Shown: in pieces, positions 1 through 8,048 of the stretch | How the letters are laid out: each line of letters starts with the position of its first letter | Numbering within the stretch: position 1 is the first letter of the stretch | Assembly (NCBI RefSeq): GCF_008107445.1 | Contig: NZ_VSLD01000001.1 | Span: 496,001-560,000 of the forward strand | DNA length: 64,000 bases | Direction: 5' to 3' | Origin: Arthrobacter echini | GTDB taxonomy: Bacteria; Actinomycetota; Actinomycetes; Actinomycetales; Micrococcaceae | Position numbers and translations under genes: made by a program | Notes under the pieces: model-generated | What the model saw: only the letters and a program-made list of their open reading frames with translations | What the model was told of the DNA's origin: nothing | The model's database searches: none

Positions 1-2
1 CG

Positions 3-230
3 GCCCTCGACCCGGAACTGGTCAAGGGCGTCCTGGCCCTCATGGCTGATCTCGCCACGGCTGGCATGACCATGGTGGTGGTGACCCACGAGATGGGGTT
101 CTGCCGCAACGTCTCCGACACCGTCACCTTCATGGACGGCGGCGTCGTCGTGGAGACCGGTCCGCCCGCGGCACTGTTCGACGATCCGCAGACGCCGCGC
201 CTGCGCTCGTTCCTCTCGGACGTGCTCTAG
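3..230 (+). CDS. Polar amino-acid ABC transporter ATP-binding protein, C-terminal fragment
   Basis: The gene is cut by the left window edge; the reading frame is open from base 3 to a TAG at 228-230. The visible part starts in the D-loop (ALDPELV), continues through the H-loop (VVVTHEMGF, switch histidine) and ends with the typical tail of GlnQ/HisP-type ATPases (VETGPPAALFDDPQTPRLRSFL). Such proteins power import of polar amino acids at the inner face of the membrane. The Walker A and signature motifs lie outside the window, so the substrate cannot be judged. About 90 bases separate its stop from the end of the leftward ykoC gene, so the two units converge. Confidence 0.85.
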   Translation, partial: ALDPELVKGVLALMADLATAGMTMVVVTHEMGFCRNVSDTVTFMDGGVVVETGPPAALFDDPQTPRLRSFLSDVL

Positions 231-320
231 CCGTTCGCGGGCCTGGTTGCGGGGCCTTCCGGCGTCGGGCGTGGTCCCCAGATCAATACCTCCGGCCAAC
301 ACCGCCGCCGGCGACGCGAC

Positions 321-1118
321 TCAGGTCAGGATGAAGTTCCAGGTCCCGGCGAGGACCGCCGTCGTCACCGCACCGACGGCGACGACGAGCCCGACGACGG
401 CGATCACGGCGTCGAGCGGCGAATACGTGCTAGCCCGAGCCCAGGTACGTGTTCCTCCGCCGAAGCCGCGCGCCTCCATCGCCGTGGCCAGGCGGGTGGC
501 GCGGCGGATGGCCTGCACGATCAGCCCGAAGGACTGCCCCAGCAGATTCCGCGTCCGCGCCACGACGGATCCGTCGGAGCCGATCCCCCGCGCATGCCGG
601 GCCAGCCCGAGCGTCTCCCACTGCTCCACGAGCAGTCCCACGAGCCGCAGGGAGGCGAGCCCACCGAGCACGAAGCGGTGCGGGAGGTGCAGCTTCTGCG
701 CGAGCGCGTCGGCCAGATCCGTCGGGTCCGTGGTCAGGAGGATGAAGATGCCCGGCAGCGCGAGCGCCAGGGCCCGGAGGCCGACGGCGATGCCCGCGGC
801 CACGGACCCCTCGGTGAAGACGACGGGCCCGACGGCGAGCAGTACGTCCCCGGTCTTCTCGGCGAGCAGGGCCGTCCCGTAGGCACCCAGAACCGCGGCG
901 ATCAGCAGCGGCCAGATGCGCCGGAGGAGTCCCCACACGCTGATGCCCAGCAGCGGCATGAGGGCGAGCTCGCAACCGAGCACCACGGTGGCACTCACCC
1001 AGTCGATGCTCGACATGAGCGCCACGGTGATCACGACGGCGGCGAACAGCTTGGAGACAGGGTTGGCCCGCAGGAGTGTCCTGCCCGTGAGGACCGGTGT
1101 CAGGTACGAGCTGCTCAT
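321..1118 (-). CDS. ykoC: ECF transporter transmembrane (T) component, YkoC/EcfT type
   Basis: A 265-residue integral membrane protein with several hydrophobic segments and the two short Ala-Arg-Gly motifs expected in EcfT coupling helices (ARHARG near residue 180 and AMEARGF near residue 225). EcfT couples ATP hydrolysis in the EcfA subunits to movement of the substrate-binding S component. Its start overlaps the ykoD stop by four bases (ATGA), and it is the third gene of the ykoE-ykoD-ykoC operon under a TPP riboswitch. The known role of this operon type is uptake of the thiamine pyrimidine precursor HMP or a related thiamine moiety. The T role is firm; the exact ligand is inferred from context. 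Confidence 0.9.
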   Translation of the reverse strand: MSSSYLTPVLTGRTLLRANPVSKLFAAVVITVALMSSIDWVSATVVLGCELALMPLLGISVWGLLRRIWPLLIAAVLGAYGTALLAEKTGDVLLAVGPVVFTEGSVAAGIAVGLRALALALPGIFILLTTDPTDLADALAQKLHLPHRFVLGGLASLRLVGLLVEQWETLGLARHARGIGSDGSVVARTRNLLGQSFGLIVQAIRRATRLATAMEARGFGGGTRTWARASTYSPLDAVIAVVGLVVAVGAVTTAVLAGTWNFILT

Positions 1119-2608
1119 CGGGACACCAGCCGTCCCGCCCCACCGGAGATATGCAGAGTGGCGCCGCCCAGGGCGTCGCTGAAGTCGGCGTCGTGCGTCA
1201 CGGACAGCACGGCGACGCCGTCGTCGACCAGTTCCCGCAGCAGCGTCACGAGCTCGGCCCAGGTCAGGGCGTCCTGCCCGAAGGTCGGTTCGTCGAGGAT
1301 CAGCAGGCGCGGTGCGGTGGCGAGCATGGTCGCCACGGACAGTCTCCGCTTCTCCCCGCCCGAGAGCGTGAAGGGATTGGCCCGCAGCAGATGGGTCAGC
1401 CGCAGCCGTTCGGCCAGCTCCGCGATGCGTGCGGTGTCGACGGTGTCGCTGATCCTACGCGGCCCGAACGTCAGCTCTTCCTCGACGCTCGCCGTCAGGA
1501 ATTGGTGCTCGGGTTCCTGGAACACGGTCCCGATACGCTGCACGAGCTGCGGCGAGCGCCAACGGTGGGGCGTGCTGCCGGCCGTCCCGGCGAGGCCCGG
1601 GTGCGCCACCAGCGTCCCGGCGCGCGGGCGGAGCAGGCCACCGAGAGTCAGGGCCGCGGTCGACTTCCCTGCACCGTTCGGCCCCGTGATGCCGAGGGCC
1701 TCCCCCGCCCGTATCTCGATCGCGAGGTCCTCGACAGCGGCGGGCCCGCGCCTGGTCCGCGCTACCGCGAGCTCGCGGGCCGACAGGAGAGCCGGCCCTG
1801 AACCGGAGGACGGCAGGGTGCCGCCGACGGGCGGCCGCCACCCCGGGATCCACACGCCGGCGTCGGCGAGTCTGGCGCGCGTGGCCTCCTGCACGAGCAC
1901 CGTGCCGGGTGGACCGTCGGCCAGGATCCCGCCACCGGCGTCGAGCACGATCACGCGGTCCACGACGTCGGCCCACACGGCCACGCGGTGCTCGACGACC
2001 ACGAGGGTCGCGCCGGTGCGCTCGAGGACCCGGACCACGGCGTCGCGCACCTCGAGCACGCCGTCCGGGTCGAGATTCGCGGTGGGTTCGTCGAGCAGGA
2101 GCAGTCCCGGCTCCATCGCGAGGACCGAGGCGAGCGCGAGGCGCTGCTTCTGCCCGCCGGAGAGCGCGGTGGTGGGGTGGTCGAGCGGCAGGGCCAGGCC
2201 GACGTCGTCGAGCGCCCGGCCCACCCGCTGCCAGATCTCCTCCCGCGGTACCGAGAGATTCTCCGCGGCGAAGGCGACCTCGTCGCCCACACGGGCGAGG
2301 ACCACCTGCGTCTCGGGATCCTGCAGCACCAGCCCGGCCCTGCCCCGGACCGAGGCCGGGTGGGCGCCGTCGAGCAGCAGTTCCCCCTCCTGCTCGCCCT
2401 CGTCCTGCGTGCCGAGTACACCGGCAAGGCCATGCAGCACCGTCGACTTCCCCGCACCCGACGCACCGAGGAGCAGCACACGCTCCCCCGGTGTGATCTC
2501 CAGCTCGAGGTGACGCGCCGCGAAGGCTTTCCGCCCCGCGTGGCGCCAGCCCCACCCCCGGGCGCTGACGTGCACGGCGCCCTGCGGGGGAACAAGACCA
2601 GGTGTCAT
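1115..2608 (-). CDS. ykoD: ECF transporter duplicated ATP-binding protein (fused EcfA-EcfA'), YkoD type
   Basis: A 497-residue protein with two complete ABC ATPase domains in tandem. The first has Walker A GASGAGKST (about residues 48-56), signature LSGGQKQR and Walker B LLLLDEPTANLD. The second has GPNGAGKST, LSGGEKRR and LLILDEPTFGQD. This fused arrangement is typical of YkoD, which energises the thiamine-precursor importer with YkoC and YkoE. The reading frame stays open upstream into ykoE, but the start chosen is the ATG at 2606-2608 because it overlaps the ykoE stop as ATGA. The 3' end overlaps ykoC by four bases, so all three genes are probably translationally coupled. Confidence 0.92.
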   Translation of the reverse strand: MTPGLVPPQGAVHVSARGWGWRHAGRKAFAARHLELEITPGERVLLLGASGAGKSTVLHGLAGVLGTQDEGEQEGELLLDGAHPASVRGRAGLVLQDPETQVVLARVGDEVAFAAENLSVPREEIWQRVGRALDDVGLALPLDHPTTALSGGQKQRLALASVLAMEPGLLLLDEPTANLDPDGVLEVRDAVVRVLERTGATLVVVEHRVAVWADVVDRVIVLDAGGGILADGPPGTVLVQEATRARLADAGVWIPGWRPPVGGTLPSSGSGPALLSARELAVARTRRGPAAVEDLAIEIRAGEALGITGPNGAGKSTAALTLGGLLRPRAGTLVAHPGLAGTAGSTPHRWRSPQLVQRIGTVFQEPEHQFLTASVEEELTFGPRRISDTVDTARIAELAERLRLTHLLRANPFTLSGGEKRRLSVATMLATAPRLLILDEPTFGQDALTWAELVTLLRELVDDGVAVLSVTHDADFSDALGGATLHISGGAGRLVSR

Positions 2609-3213
2609 AGATCGGCCGTCCGGCCTGCGGCGAAGGAGGACAGCACACCCGTCCTCGCCAGGCCCCGCATGGCAAGCCAGGACACCAGCCCGGCGATGAC
2701 GATGCCCGAGACGGCCGCGAGCACCGCGTACATGAGCTTGAACTCGAAGGTCCACAGGGCGTTGTAGAGGATGTTCTCGCTGATCGCCAGGGCCAGGCCC
2801 GCGCCGAGTCCTGCGAGGAGTGCGACCGGCAGATTCCATCTGCGGTAGAGGAACAGCAGGAAGACGAGTTCCGCACCGGCGCCCTGGATTGCGCCGGAGA
2901 GCAGCACGCTCACGCCGAACTGCGAGCCGATGAGGGCGGACACGGCTGCAGCGAGGACCTCGCAGTAGATCGCGGCTCCGGGTTTCCGGATGATCAGGCC
3001 GCCGAGCACTCCGGCGATGAGCCAGCCCCCGGTGTACAGGCCGGCCAGGGGCGGGAATCCCGCCGTGATCACGCTGATGCCCGAGTAGCCGACATTCCAT
3101 CCGACGAAGACGACGCCGACCGCTACCGCGATGACCGAGGCCACCACGATGTCGACGACGCGCCACTGGCCCGTGCCCCGGGCCGTGGATTGCACTGCTG
3201 GTGATGATGCCAT
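2605..3213 (-). CDS. ykoE: ECF transporter substrate-binding (S) component, YkoE family
   Basis: A 202-residue membrane protein with about six hydrophobic segments and YkoE-like sequence (GFPPLAGLYTGGWLIAGVLGGLIIRKPGAA). It would bind the thiamine-related substrate, probably the pyrimidine HMP, and dock to YkoC-YkoD. The start is the ATG at 3211-3213, preceded by a strong AGGAGG (3223-3228 on the minus strand). The frame is open further upstream, but that extension runs into the riboswitch and is not credible. It is the first gene of the operon and lies just downstream of the TPP aptamer, which is the strongest evidence for thiamine-pathway specificity. Confidence 0.92.
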   Translation of the reverse strand: MASSPAVQSTARGTGQWRVVDIVVASVIAVAVGVVFVGWNVGYSGISVITAGFPPLAGLYTGGWLIAGVLGGLIIRKPGAAIYCEVLAAAVSALIGSQFGVSVLLSGAIQGAGAELVFLLFLYRRWNLPVALLAGLGAGLALAISENILYNALWTFEFKLMYAVLAAVSGIVIAGLVSWLAMRGLARTGVLSSFAAGRTADL

Positions 3214-3222
3214 GGTGATCTT

Positions 3223-3283
3223 CCTCCTGGGATACAGGAGGGGGGAGTGCCGGGACACCGCGCGTGCGGAGGCCGTGCACTCC
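3223..3283 (-). promoter_or_regulatory. Putative expression platform: Shine-Dalgarno-sequestering hairpin in the ykoE leader
   Basis: In the RNA between aptamer and ykoE start, the Shine-Dalgarno (plus-strand cctcctg, 3223-3229) pairs perfectly over seven bases with plus-strand caggagg at 3235-3241, leaving a 5-base loop. A second perfect 7-base stem is possible between 3244-3250 (ggagtgc) and 3277-3283 (gcactcc). These elements fit a riboswitch acting on translation initiation. The pairings are visible in sequence; which fold the ligand favours is inference. Confidence 0.6.
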
Positions 3284-3290
3284 GAGAACT

Positions 3291-3397
3291 CGACTCCCTT
3301 CGCCGGTACTAACCGGAGCAGGTTCGAGGGTCTGCGGCTCTGCCGCACTCTCAGCGCCTGATCCGCGGTACCGCTGCGGATCTACGCTCCCCTGTCG
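3291..3397 (-). promoter_or_regulatory. TPP riboswitch (THI element)
   Basis: Read on the minus strand, the region carries the hallmark THI-box blocks in order: CTGAGAG (3354-3348), ACCCTCGAACCTG (3331-3319), then CCGGTTAGTACCGGCG and AAGGGAGTCG. A short P1 closes it (CGAC at 3397-3394 with GTCG at 3294-3291). A 7-bp hairpin GATCCGC/GCGGATC forms the P3-like arm. It should sense thiamine pyrophosphate and turn off the downstream ykoEDC operon when TPP is plentiful. Confidence 0.95.
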
Positions 3398-3504
3398 TAA
3401 GTTGTTCGAACGTCACCGAGCCTACACCGAGGCCCCATGGGCGCGCCCGCGTCGAGTTGTGCAACTAGGCTTGACGCAGAACCGTCGGATCTGAAGGAGA
3501 AACC

Positions 3505-3765
3505 ATGAACGTTGTATTCAAGCTGCTCGGAGCAGGCCTGAGCGTTGTCGCCGGTTACATCGGTACCAAGCTCGTCGATGTCATCTGGCAGAAGGTCACC
3601 GGCGAATCGACTCCGAAGAACAAGGACGGCCTGGAGAACACGCTGCGCTCCGCACTCGTGTTCGCCATCGTCTCCGGTGCCGTGAGCACCACGATCCAGG
3701 TGCTGACCAACCGCACCACCCAGCGTGCGATCCAGCGCTTCGCGAAGTCCCGCGACCTGACCTGA
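3505..3765 (+). CDS. DUF4235 small membrane protein
   Basis: An 86-residue protein with two hydrophobic segments (about residues 4-25 and 48-66) separated by a polar loop. The overall pattern (LVDVIWQKVTGESTPKNKDG, then a second helix with LVFAIVSGAVSTTIQ) matches the DUF4235 family common in actinobacteria. A good Shine-Dalgarno (GAAGGAG) lies about seven bases before the ATG. It is a single-gene unit ended by a hairpin at 3785-3806. Its role is unknown; membrane location is predicted from hydrophobicity only. Confidence 0.8.
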   Translation: MNVVFKLLGAGLSVVAGYIGTKLVDVIWQKVTGESTPKNKDGLENTLRSALVFAIVSGAVSTTIQVLTNRTTQRAIQRFAKSRDLT

Positions 3766-3784
3766 GCCTGCGCCCCGTGGAAAA

Positions 3785-3810
3785 GGGGTGTCCGGAAGGG
3801 CGCCCCTTTC
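3785..3810 (+). terminator. Rho-independent-like hairpin after the DUF4235 gene
   Basis: Arms ggggtgtc (3785-3792) and ggcgcccc (3799-3806) pair over eight positions with two G-U pairs and a six-base loop, followed by TTTC. The T-tract is short, as is usual in high-GC actinobacteria. Confidence 0.6.
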
Positions 3811-3997
3811 TGCTGTGGCTGACGTGTCGGAGAAGCGAGAGATTCGGAGCTGTTGACCCCGATGCAGTGTCAGGCAGGAGACTCGTTGCCATGTTGATCG
3901 GAGACTTCGCCCGGCTCAGGCAGGTATCGGTACGGCTGCCGGCATCCGGCTGGCGGCCGTCGAATCGAGGCTCCGGATGATCGAGAAGGAGAACGAC

Positions 3998-4447
3998 GTG
4001 TCCGCAGACTATGTGGTGAAGCGAATTCCGTCGGTGCGGCTGGCTGCTCTGACCGACACCCTGGATCCAGCGACACTCGGCCAGCGGGTCGGACCCATGT
4101 TCGACCTCGTGCAGTCGGAGCTCGGAAAGGTGCACGGCAGCCTTGCCACCGCGCTGGCAACGTACTCCGAGGTGGAAGCCGGCATGGAGGTGGCAGTGGG
4201 CTACGCCTACGACGGCCACGCGCTGCCGGGCCTCGAGGTCATCGACCTTCCCCCCGCGACGGCTGTCTGCGGGGTGCATCTTGGACCGATGAGATCGATC
4301 TCGGAGTCCTGGCAGGCACTGCATCGTTGGCTGATCGACAACGGCTATGAGTACGACGGTCCGAGCCGTGAGCTGTACGTCCGGGCCGAGTCGGAGGATC
4401 AGCAGGATTGGGTCACCGAGCTGCAGCAGCCTGTAGTCCGTCGCTGA
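3998..4447 (+). CDS. GyrI-like/AraC effector-binding domain protein
   Basis: A single-domain protein of 149 residues resembling the small-molecule-binding domain found at the C-terminus of MerR/AraC regulators and in GyrI. Visible pieces are an N-terminal strand (VVKRIPSVRLAAL), the central GYAYDG and AVCGVHLGPMRSISESWQALHRWLIDNGYEYDGPSRELYV. There is no DNA-binding domain. The GTG at 3998 is preferred because AAGGAGA (3986-3992) sits just before it; an ATG at 3977 in the same frame is the alternative. Proteins of this fold bind hydrophobic or cationic compounds. It converges with the exporter-like gene at 4513-5640. Confidence 0.7.
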   Translation: MSADYVVKRIPSVRLAALTDTLDPATLGQRVGPMFDLVQSELGKVHGSLATALATYSEVEAGMEVAVGYAYDGHALPGLEVIDLPPATAVCGVHLGPMRSISESWQALHRWLIDNGYEYDGPSRELYVRAESEDQQDWVTELQQPVVRR

Positions 4448-4512
4448 CCGGCTCTCCGTGCGCAGTCCGGTCCACCGGCTCCAGCGGGTGGACCGGACGA
4501 AACATCGAACCG

Positions 4513-5640
4513 TCAGTCCTCCGGCGACTCGATCCGCAGATCCGGCACGACCGACTGGAGGATGCGGTGCAGGCTCATGCCGATGGCCGCCGCCGCACCG
4601 AACGGGATGTCCAGTGACACGGTCTCGTAGGCTGCCCGCTCAAGGGCGCGAAGGCTCTGCTCGGCAGCCTGAAACACGCCGCCGTCCGACTCCTCCACCG
4701 TCCAGAGATCGAGCACCTCTCCCACGGCGGTGAAGGCAGCCTGCAGCACGGGCCGCACCTCGTTCGGCATGGGGCTCTCACGGACCGTGCCGTGGAGCGC
4801 GTCCTGGAGCATGTTGGTGATGTTCAGCGTGTGCGAGGCCACTACCTCGAGGACCTCCACGTGGTAGAAGTCCCGGTCGACATCCCGTGGATGGAACCGC
4901 CAGCGGACGTTGCCCTTGCGGCTCTCGTCGGCGTACTGCAGGGCGTCGCGCGCATTACGGGCCGACCGCATCAGATCGTCCCTGCGCTTGGCCCAGCGAG
5001 GATCGTCCTCGGCCCAGTCCTCCTCCAGGGCCTGCCCCAGCTCCTTGAGATCCTGGGCCGCCATCCTGCGGAGCGTACTCATCTGGCCGACGGCGTCGTT
5101 GAAGTTCAGCGGTGGGAAGATGAGCACACTGACGGCGAGGCCCACGCCCACACCGATGACCGTCTGCACCAGATAACCCAGCGAGTACCCCAGATTCTCA
5201 TTGCCGATCACGAGGACGAACAGTCCCGCGGAGGCGATGCCTGTTCCCCCTCCTGCAGTGCGCTTGAGCTTCCCTCCGAGCAGCACACCCGCGCCGACGA
5301 CGAATGCGATCGTCAGCCAGTTTGGGTCACCGGCCCAAACGGCGAGATAGGCCAGGACGATGCCGATGGTCAGACCCGCCACCGTCTGCAGGCCCTGCGT
5401 CAGGGTTCCCGCCACCGTCGGATACATGGCCAGCAGCGCACCGAGCGGCGCGTAGTAGGGGTATTCGGATGGCGTGCCCGGCAGGGAGATGGCGATGAGC
5501 CACGCGATGGCCGCAGCGAGCGCGGCCTTGATGCCCAGGAGGATTTGGGGGTTGGTCACCACAGCTCGCAATCGACCCTTGAGCCCGCCGTCGAGGCGTT
5601 CGGCAAGGGCGGCCGGGCGGGGCATCTTCAGGGGAGGCAT
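4513..5640 (-). CDS. Aromatic acid exporter / FUSC family membrane protein
   Basis: About 375 residues. The N-terminal half has six closely spaced hydrophobic segments rich in Gly and Ala (IKAALAAAIAWLIAISLPG, YYAPLGALLAMYPTVAGT, GVLLGG, VQTVIGVGVGLAVSVLIFPP). The C-terminal half is soluble and helical. This is the layout of the ArAE/FUSC proteins, which export aromatic carboxylates and related compounds. The frame extends to a GTG at 5718 without a visible Shine-Dalgarno; the ATG at 5638-5640 is preferred. Substrate cannot be read from the sequence. The adjacent convergent gene encodes a ligand-binding-type domain, but a shared function is only a guess. Confidence 0.75.
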   Translation of the reverse strand: MPPLKMPRPAALAERLDGGLKGRLRAVVTNPQILLGIKAALAAAIAWLIAISLPGTPSEYPYYAPLGALLAMYPTVAGTLTQGLQTVAGLTIGIVLAYLAVWAGDPNWLTIAFVVGAGVLLGGKLKRTAGGGTGIASAGLFVLVIGNENLGYSLGYLVQTVIGVGVGLAVSVLIFPPLNFNDAVGQMSTLRRMAAQDLKELGQALEEDWAEDDPRWAKRRDDLMRSARNARDALQYADESRKGNVRWRFHPRDVDRDFYHVEVLEVVASHTLNITNMLQDALHGTVRESPMPNEVRPVLQAAFTAVGEVLDLWTVEESDGGVFQAAEQSLRALERAAYETVSLDIPFGAAAAIGMSLHRILQSVVPDLRIESPED

Positions 5641-5873
5641 CCTCGCAGTATCGCACCGGACCGCAGACTGGCGCACTGAGTCCTTCGTCTCGACGAGACG
5701 CTTGATCCGGCCCTGCACAGGCGATATCTCTGGTGCCGGCTCCCCGACGCTTCTATGGCTGTCGAGCGGTTGGAATCGGGTGATCTTCTTTTCGTTCAGA
5801 GCGATCGTGCATCTCAGTGCACCATCAGATAGTTTGAAAAGGTAACTGATGAGCGTCAGGCGAAGGGGGACTC

Positions 5874-6134
5874 GTGCGACCTAACGATCCACTGGCCACC
5901 ACGGCGACCCCCTCAATGACGCCGACCGTCAGGACCCCTGAACAGGTCATTGAGCTGATCCGGGCAGAGGACGGGTACAACCCCGATCTGCAGTACGTCG
6001 CCGGCCCTGATCCCTTGGGCGATCCGGGCTTCGAGGTGATAGTCCAGTCGATCAGCCTCAGCGCCGGCGGCGGGTCAGGGACCGTCGAAGTATGGCAGGT
6101 TTATCCAGACGGAACCTACAGCCGCGACAACTGA
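5874..6134 (+). CDS. Hypothetical protein, 86 residues
   Basis: I do not recognise this protein. It begins with GTG after GAAGGGG, has a polar Thr/Pro-rich N-terminus and ends with a short region that looks like beta strands (FEVIVQSISLSAGGGSGTVEVWQVYPDGTYSRDN). There is no signal peptide or membrane segment. It lies upstream of, and in the same direction as, the lipoprotein gene at 6291, but about 155 bases separate them. Coding potential is supported by the start context and actinobacterial codon use; function is unknown. Confidence 0.55.
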   Translation: MRPNDPLATTATPSMTPTVRTPEQVIELIRAEDGYNPDLQYVAGPDPLGDPGFEVIVQSISLSAGGGSGTVEVWQVYPDGTYSRDN

Positions 6135-6290
6135 GCCCGAGCACTGTCACAGACCCGGTGAAGCCCATAGCGGGCTAGCCGCGGCACGCTCTTCGGGTCC
6201 CGCCAGAACCACCGTGAGGCCTCAACGGCAGCCGGCCTACCCGCAAGCCGGACAGTCCAGCAACAACCACACGTCAGTGAGAAGGTACCC

Positions 6291-7289
6291 ATGCGGATGA
6301 AGACGAAGACCTACACGGCCACCGGGCTGCTTGCCCTCACTCTGGGAGTTTCCGCCACCGCGTGTACGAGTAGCGCGGAACCAGCAACGGAGCCCGCTAC
6401 GACCAGCAGCAGTGACCCCGGGGGACCCACGGCATCGACGACACCATCAGTTTCTCCGACCTCCACTCCGACGGTGACGCCTTCCCCTTCCCTATCGGCA
6501 AGCACATCGACGGCGGCGCCCACTCCTGAGCCCGCGCCGTCGTCAGTCCCGCCCGCTCCGTCCGTGGAGGGAGTGCGAATCGACCACCCGTACGGGCCGT
6601 TCCTGCAGGTCCCGCTACCCGAGGACGACAAGGCGTACGACGTCGCTGGTCCCAGCTTCGTTTCGACGCCTGATCTCGGCCGGATCTTCCCGACCGATGT
6701 CTTCACACCTGAACAAGTCGCCTCCGCCCAGAGGACCGTGAGTGACTTCATCGCCTCCGAGGGCGTGAACTCGGTCCTCAACAACTCCGCAGCGCTCCCC
6801 CCACAGGACCTCGCGGCGCTCCGCGACACCTGGTGGAGCGAACACAGCGCCCTGTTTGCCCCGGATCAACGTGACACGATCGAGCTGAACCTCTCCGGAG
6901 AGTCACCCGTTGTGGAGATGGAGCCATGGCAGAAGGACTCCCCGACCTATCGGTATCTGTACGGGGAGAACGAACCACGAGTACAGGACCGCAACATCAA
7001 GACCCAGCAGGTGTGGGCAGGACCAGGACAGAATCTCACCTTCGTCGTCGCCGTCGTCTACACCGCCGACGTCCTCCTGGACGGTGCTGCCCTACCCTTC
7101 CCGCAAATGTCCTACGGGAACATGTCCTACACCGTGGTCCCCGACGGAAACGACACATGGTTGATCAGCGACTACGGCGTCGGTGTGTCCGTCGACATGA
7201 CCACCGTTCCCGCGTCGACAACCTCCAGCCCCGAGAGGACCGAAGCCGAGCAGTTCGTCGAAGCCCTCAACCGGACAACCCCGGCGTAA
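6291..7289 (+). CDS. Putative secreted lipoprotein, function unknown
   Basis: A 332-residue protein with an N-terminal signal peptide and a lipobox-like site (SATAC, Cys25). A Ser/Thr/Pro-rich spacer follows (about residues 26-90), then a folded domain of roughly 240 residues. The spacer is typical of lipoproteins that must reach through the actinobacterial wall. The folded part contains YGPFLQVPLPEDD and a strand-rich end (NLTFVVAVVYTADVLLDG, MSYTVVPDGNDTWLISDYG) and could be of the DUF6318 type. I cannot confirm that. No catalytic motif is visible. A GAAGG sequence lies a few bases before the ATG. Confidence 0.7.
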   Translation: MRMKTKTYTATGLLALTLGVSATACTSSAEPATEPATTSSSDPGGPTASTTPSVSPTSTPTVTPSPSLSASTSTAAPTPEPAPSSVPPAPSVEGVRIDHPYGPFLQVPLPEDDKAYDVAGPSFVSTPDLGRIFPTDVFTPEQVASAQRTVSDFIASEGVNSVLNNSAALPPQDLAALRDTWWSEHSALFAPDQRDTIELNLSGESPVVEMEPWQKDSPTYRYLYGENEPRVQDRNIKTQQVWAGPGQNLTFVVAVVYTADVLLDGAALPFPQMSYGNMSYTVVPDGNDTWLISDYGVGVSVDMTTVPASTTSSPERTEAEQFVEALNRTTPA

Positions 7290-7385
7290 CCAGGTCACCC
7301 CTGTCAGTGGGGCGAAGGCGGCTTCGCTGCCGTAGGACCCACAGCGGCTCTTTCCTTCCCGCAGGAGCGCGACGATACTGGCGGC

Positions 7386-8033
7386 ATGAGCATCCTCGCC
7401 ACACACCAGGTCCTCGACGCCGGTCTGGCGGACTGGCGGAAGCTGGCGCAGGCGCTCCATGCCCGTTTCCTGACCCGGGACTTCGCCACCGGTCTCGCCC
7501 TGGTCGCAGCCATCGGCGATCTGGCGGAGGACACCGATCACCACCCCGACCTCGTACTGACCTACCCACACGTGGACGTCAAGCTCCTCAGCCATGATGC
7601 GGGCGGCGTCACGACCCGCGATGTGGAGCTGGCCCGGAAAATCAGCCTCCTGGCCGCCGAACGGGGCATCGGCGCCGATCCTGCGGCCCCGACCGTCGTG
7701 GAGCTGGCCCTCGACACCGCCGACGCGGCGTCCATCGGCCCGTTCTGGGCAGCCCTGCTCACCGGGGACGCGCACGCGGTGGACGGCGACGACGTCGTGG
7801 ACCCGACCGGGCGTGTTCCGCTCCTGTGGTTCCAGCACACCGATCGGCACGAGACCCCGCGCCAGCGGTTCCACCTCGACGTGTGGGTGCCGCACGACGT
7901 CGCGAACGCGCGCATCGACGCCGCCGTCGCAGCCGGGGGCCGGATCGTCGAGGACTTCGAGGCCCCCTCCTTCACCGTCCTTGCGGACGCGGAGGGCAAC
8001 CGTGCCTGCGTCTGCACCATCCTCGAGCGCTGA
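7386..8033 (+). CDS. Pterin-4a-carbinolamine dehydratase-like domain fused to a glyoxalase-like (VOC) domain
   Basis: The first about 95 residues match the pterin-4a-carbinolamine dehydratase fold, with the family's conserved stretch EDTDHHPDLVLTYPHVDVKL (His52-His53-Pro54) and a later histidine in LLSHDAGG. The remaining 110 residues look like a VOC/glyoxalase-like domain (FHLDVWVPHDVANARIDAAVAAGG, FTVLADAEGNRACVCT). Such fusions occur in actinobacteria, but their substrate is not established. The gene is followed after 15 bases by an FAD-dependent aromatic-type monooxygenase, so the two may be cotranscribed. Whether the dehydratase half is active is unproven. Confidence 0.8.
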   Translation: MSILATHQVLDAGLADWRKLAQALHARFLTRDFATGLALVAAIGDLAEDTDHHPDLVLTYPHVDVKLLSHDAGGVTTRDVELARKISLLAAERGIGADPAAPTVVELALDTADAASIGPFWAALLTGDAHAVDGDDVVDPTGRVPLLWFQHTDRHETPRQRFHLDVWVPHDVANARIDAAVAAGGRIVEDFEAPSFTVLADAEGNRACVCTILER

Positions 8034-8048
8034 CGGCGTCGGCACACC

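Noticed and set aside
594..2513. 639-residue plus-strand open frame across the ykoC/ykoD region
   Set aside because: Antisense to genes with complete ABC and EcfT motifs; low-complexity composition and no domain.
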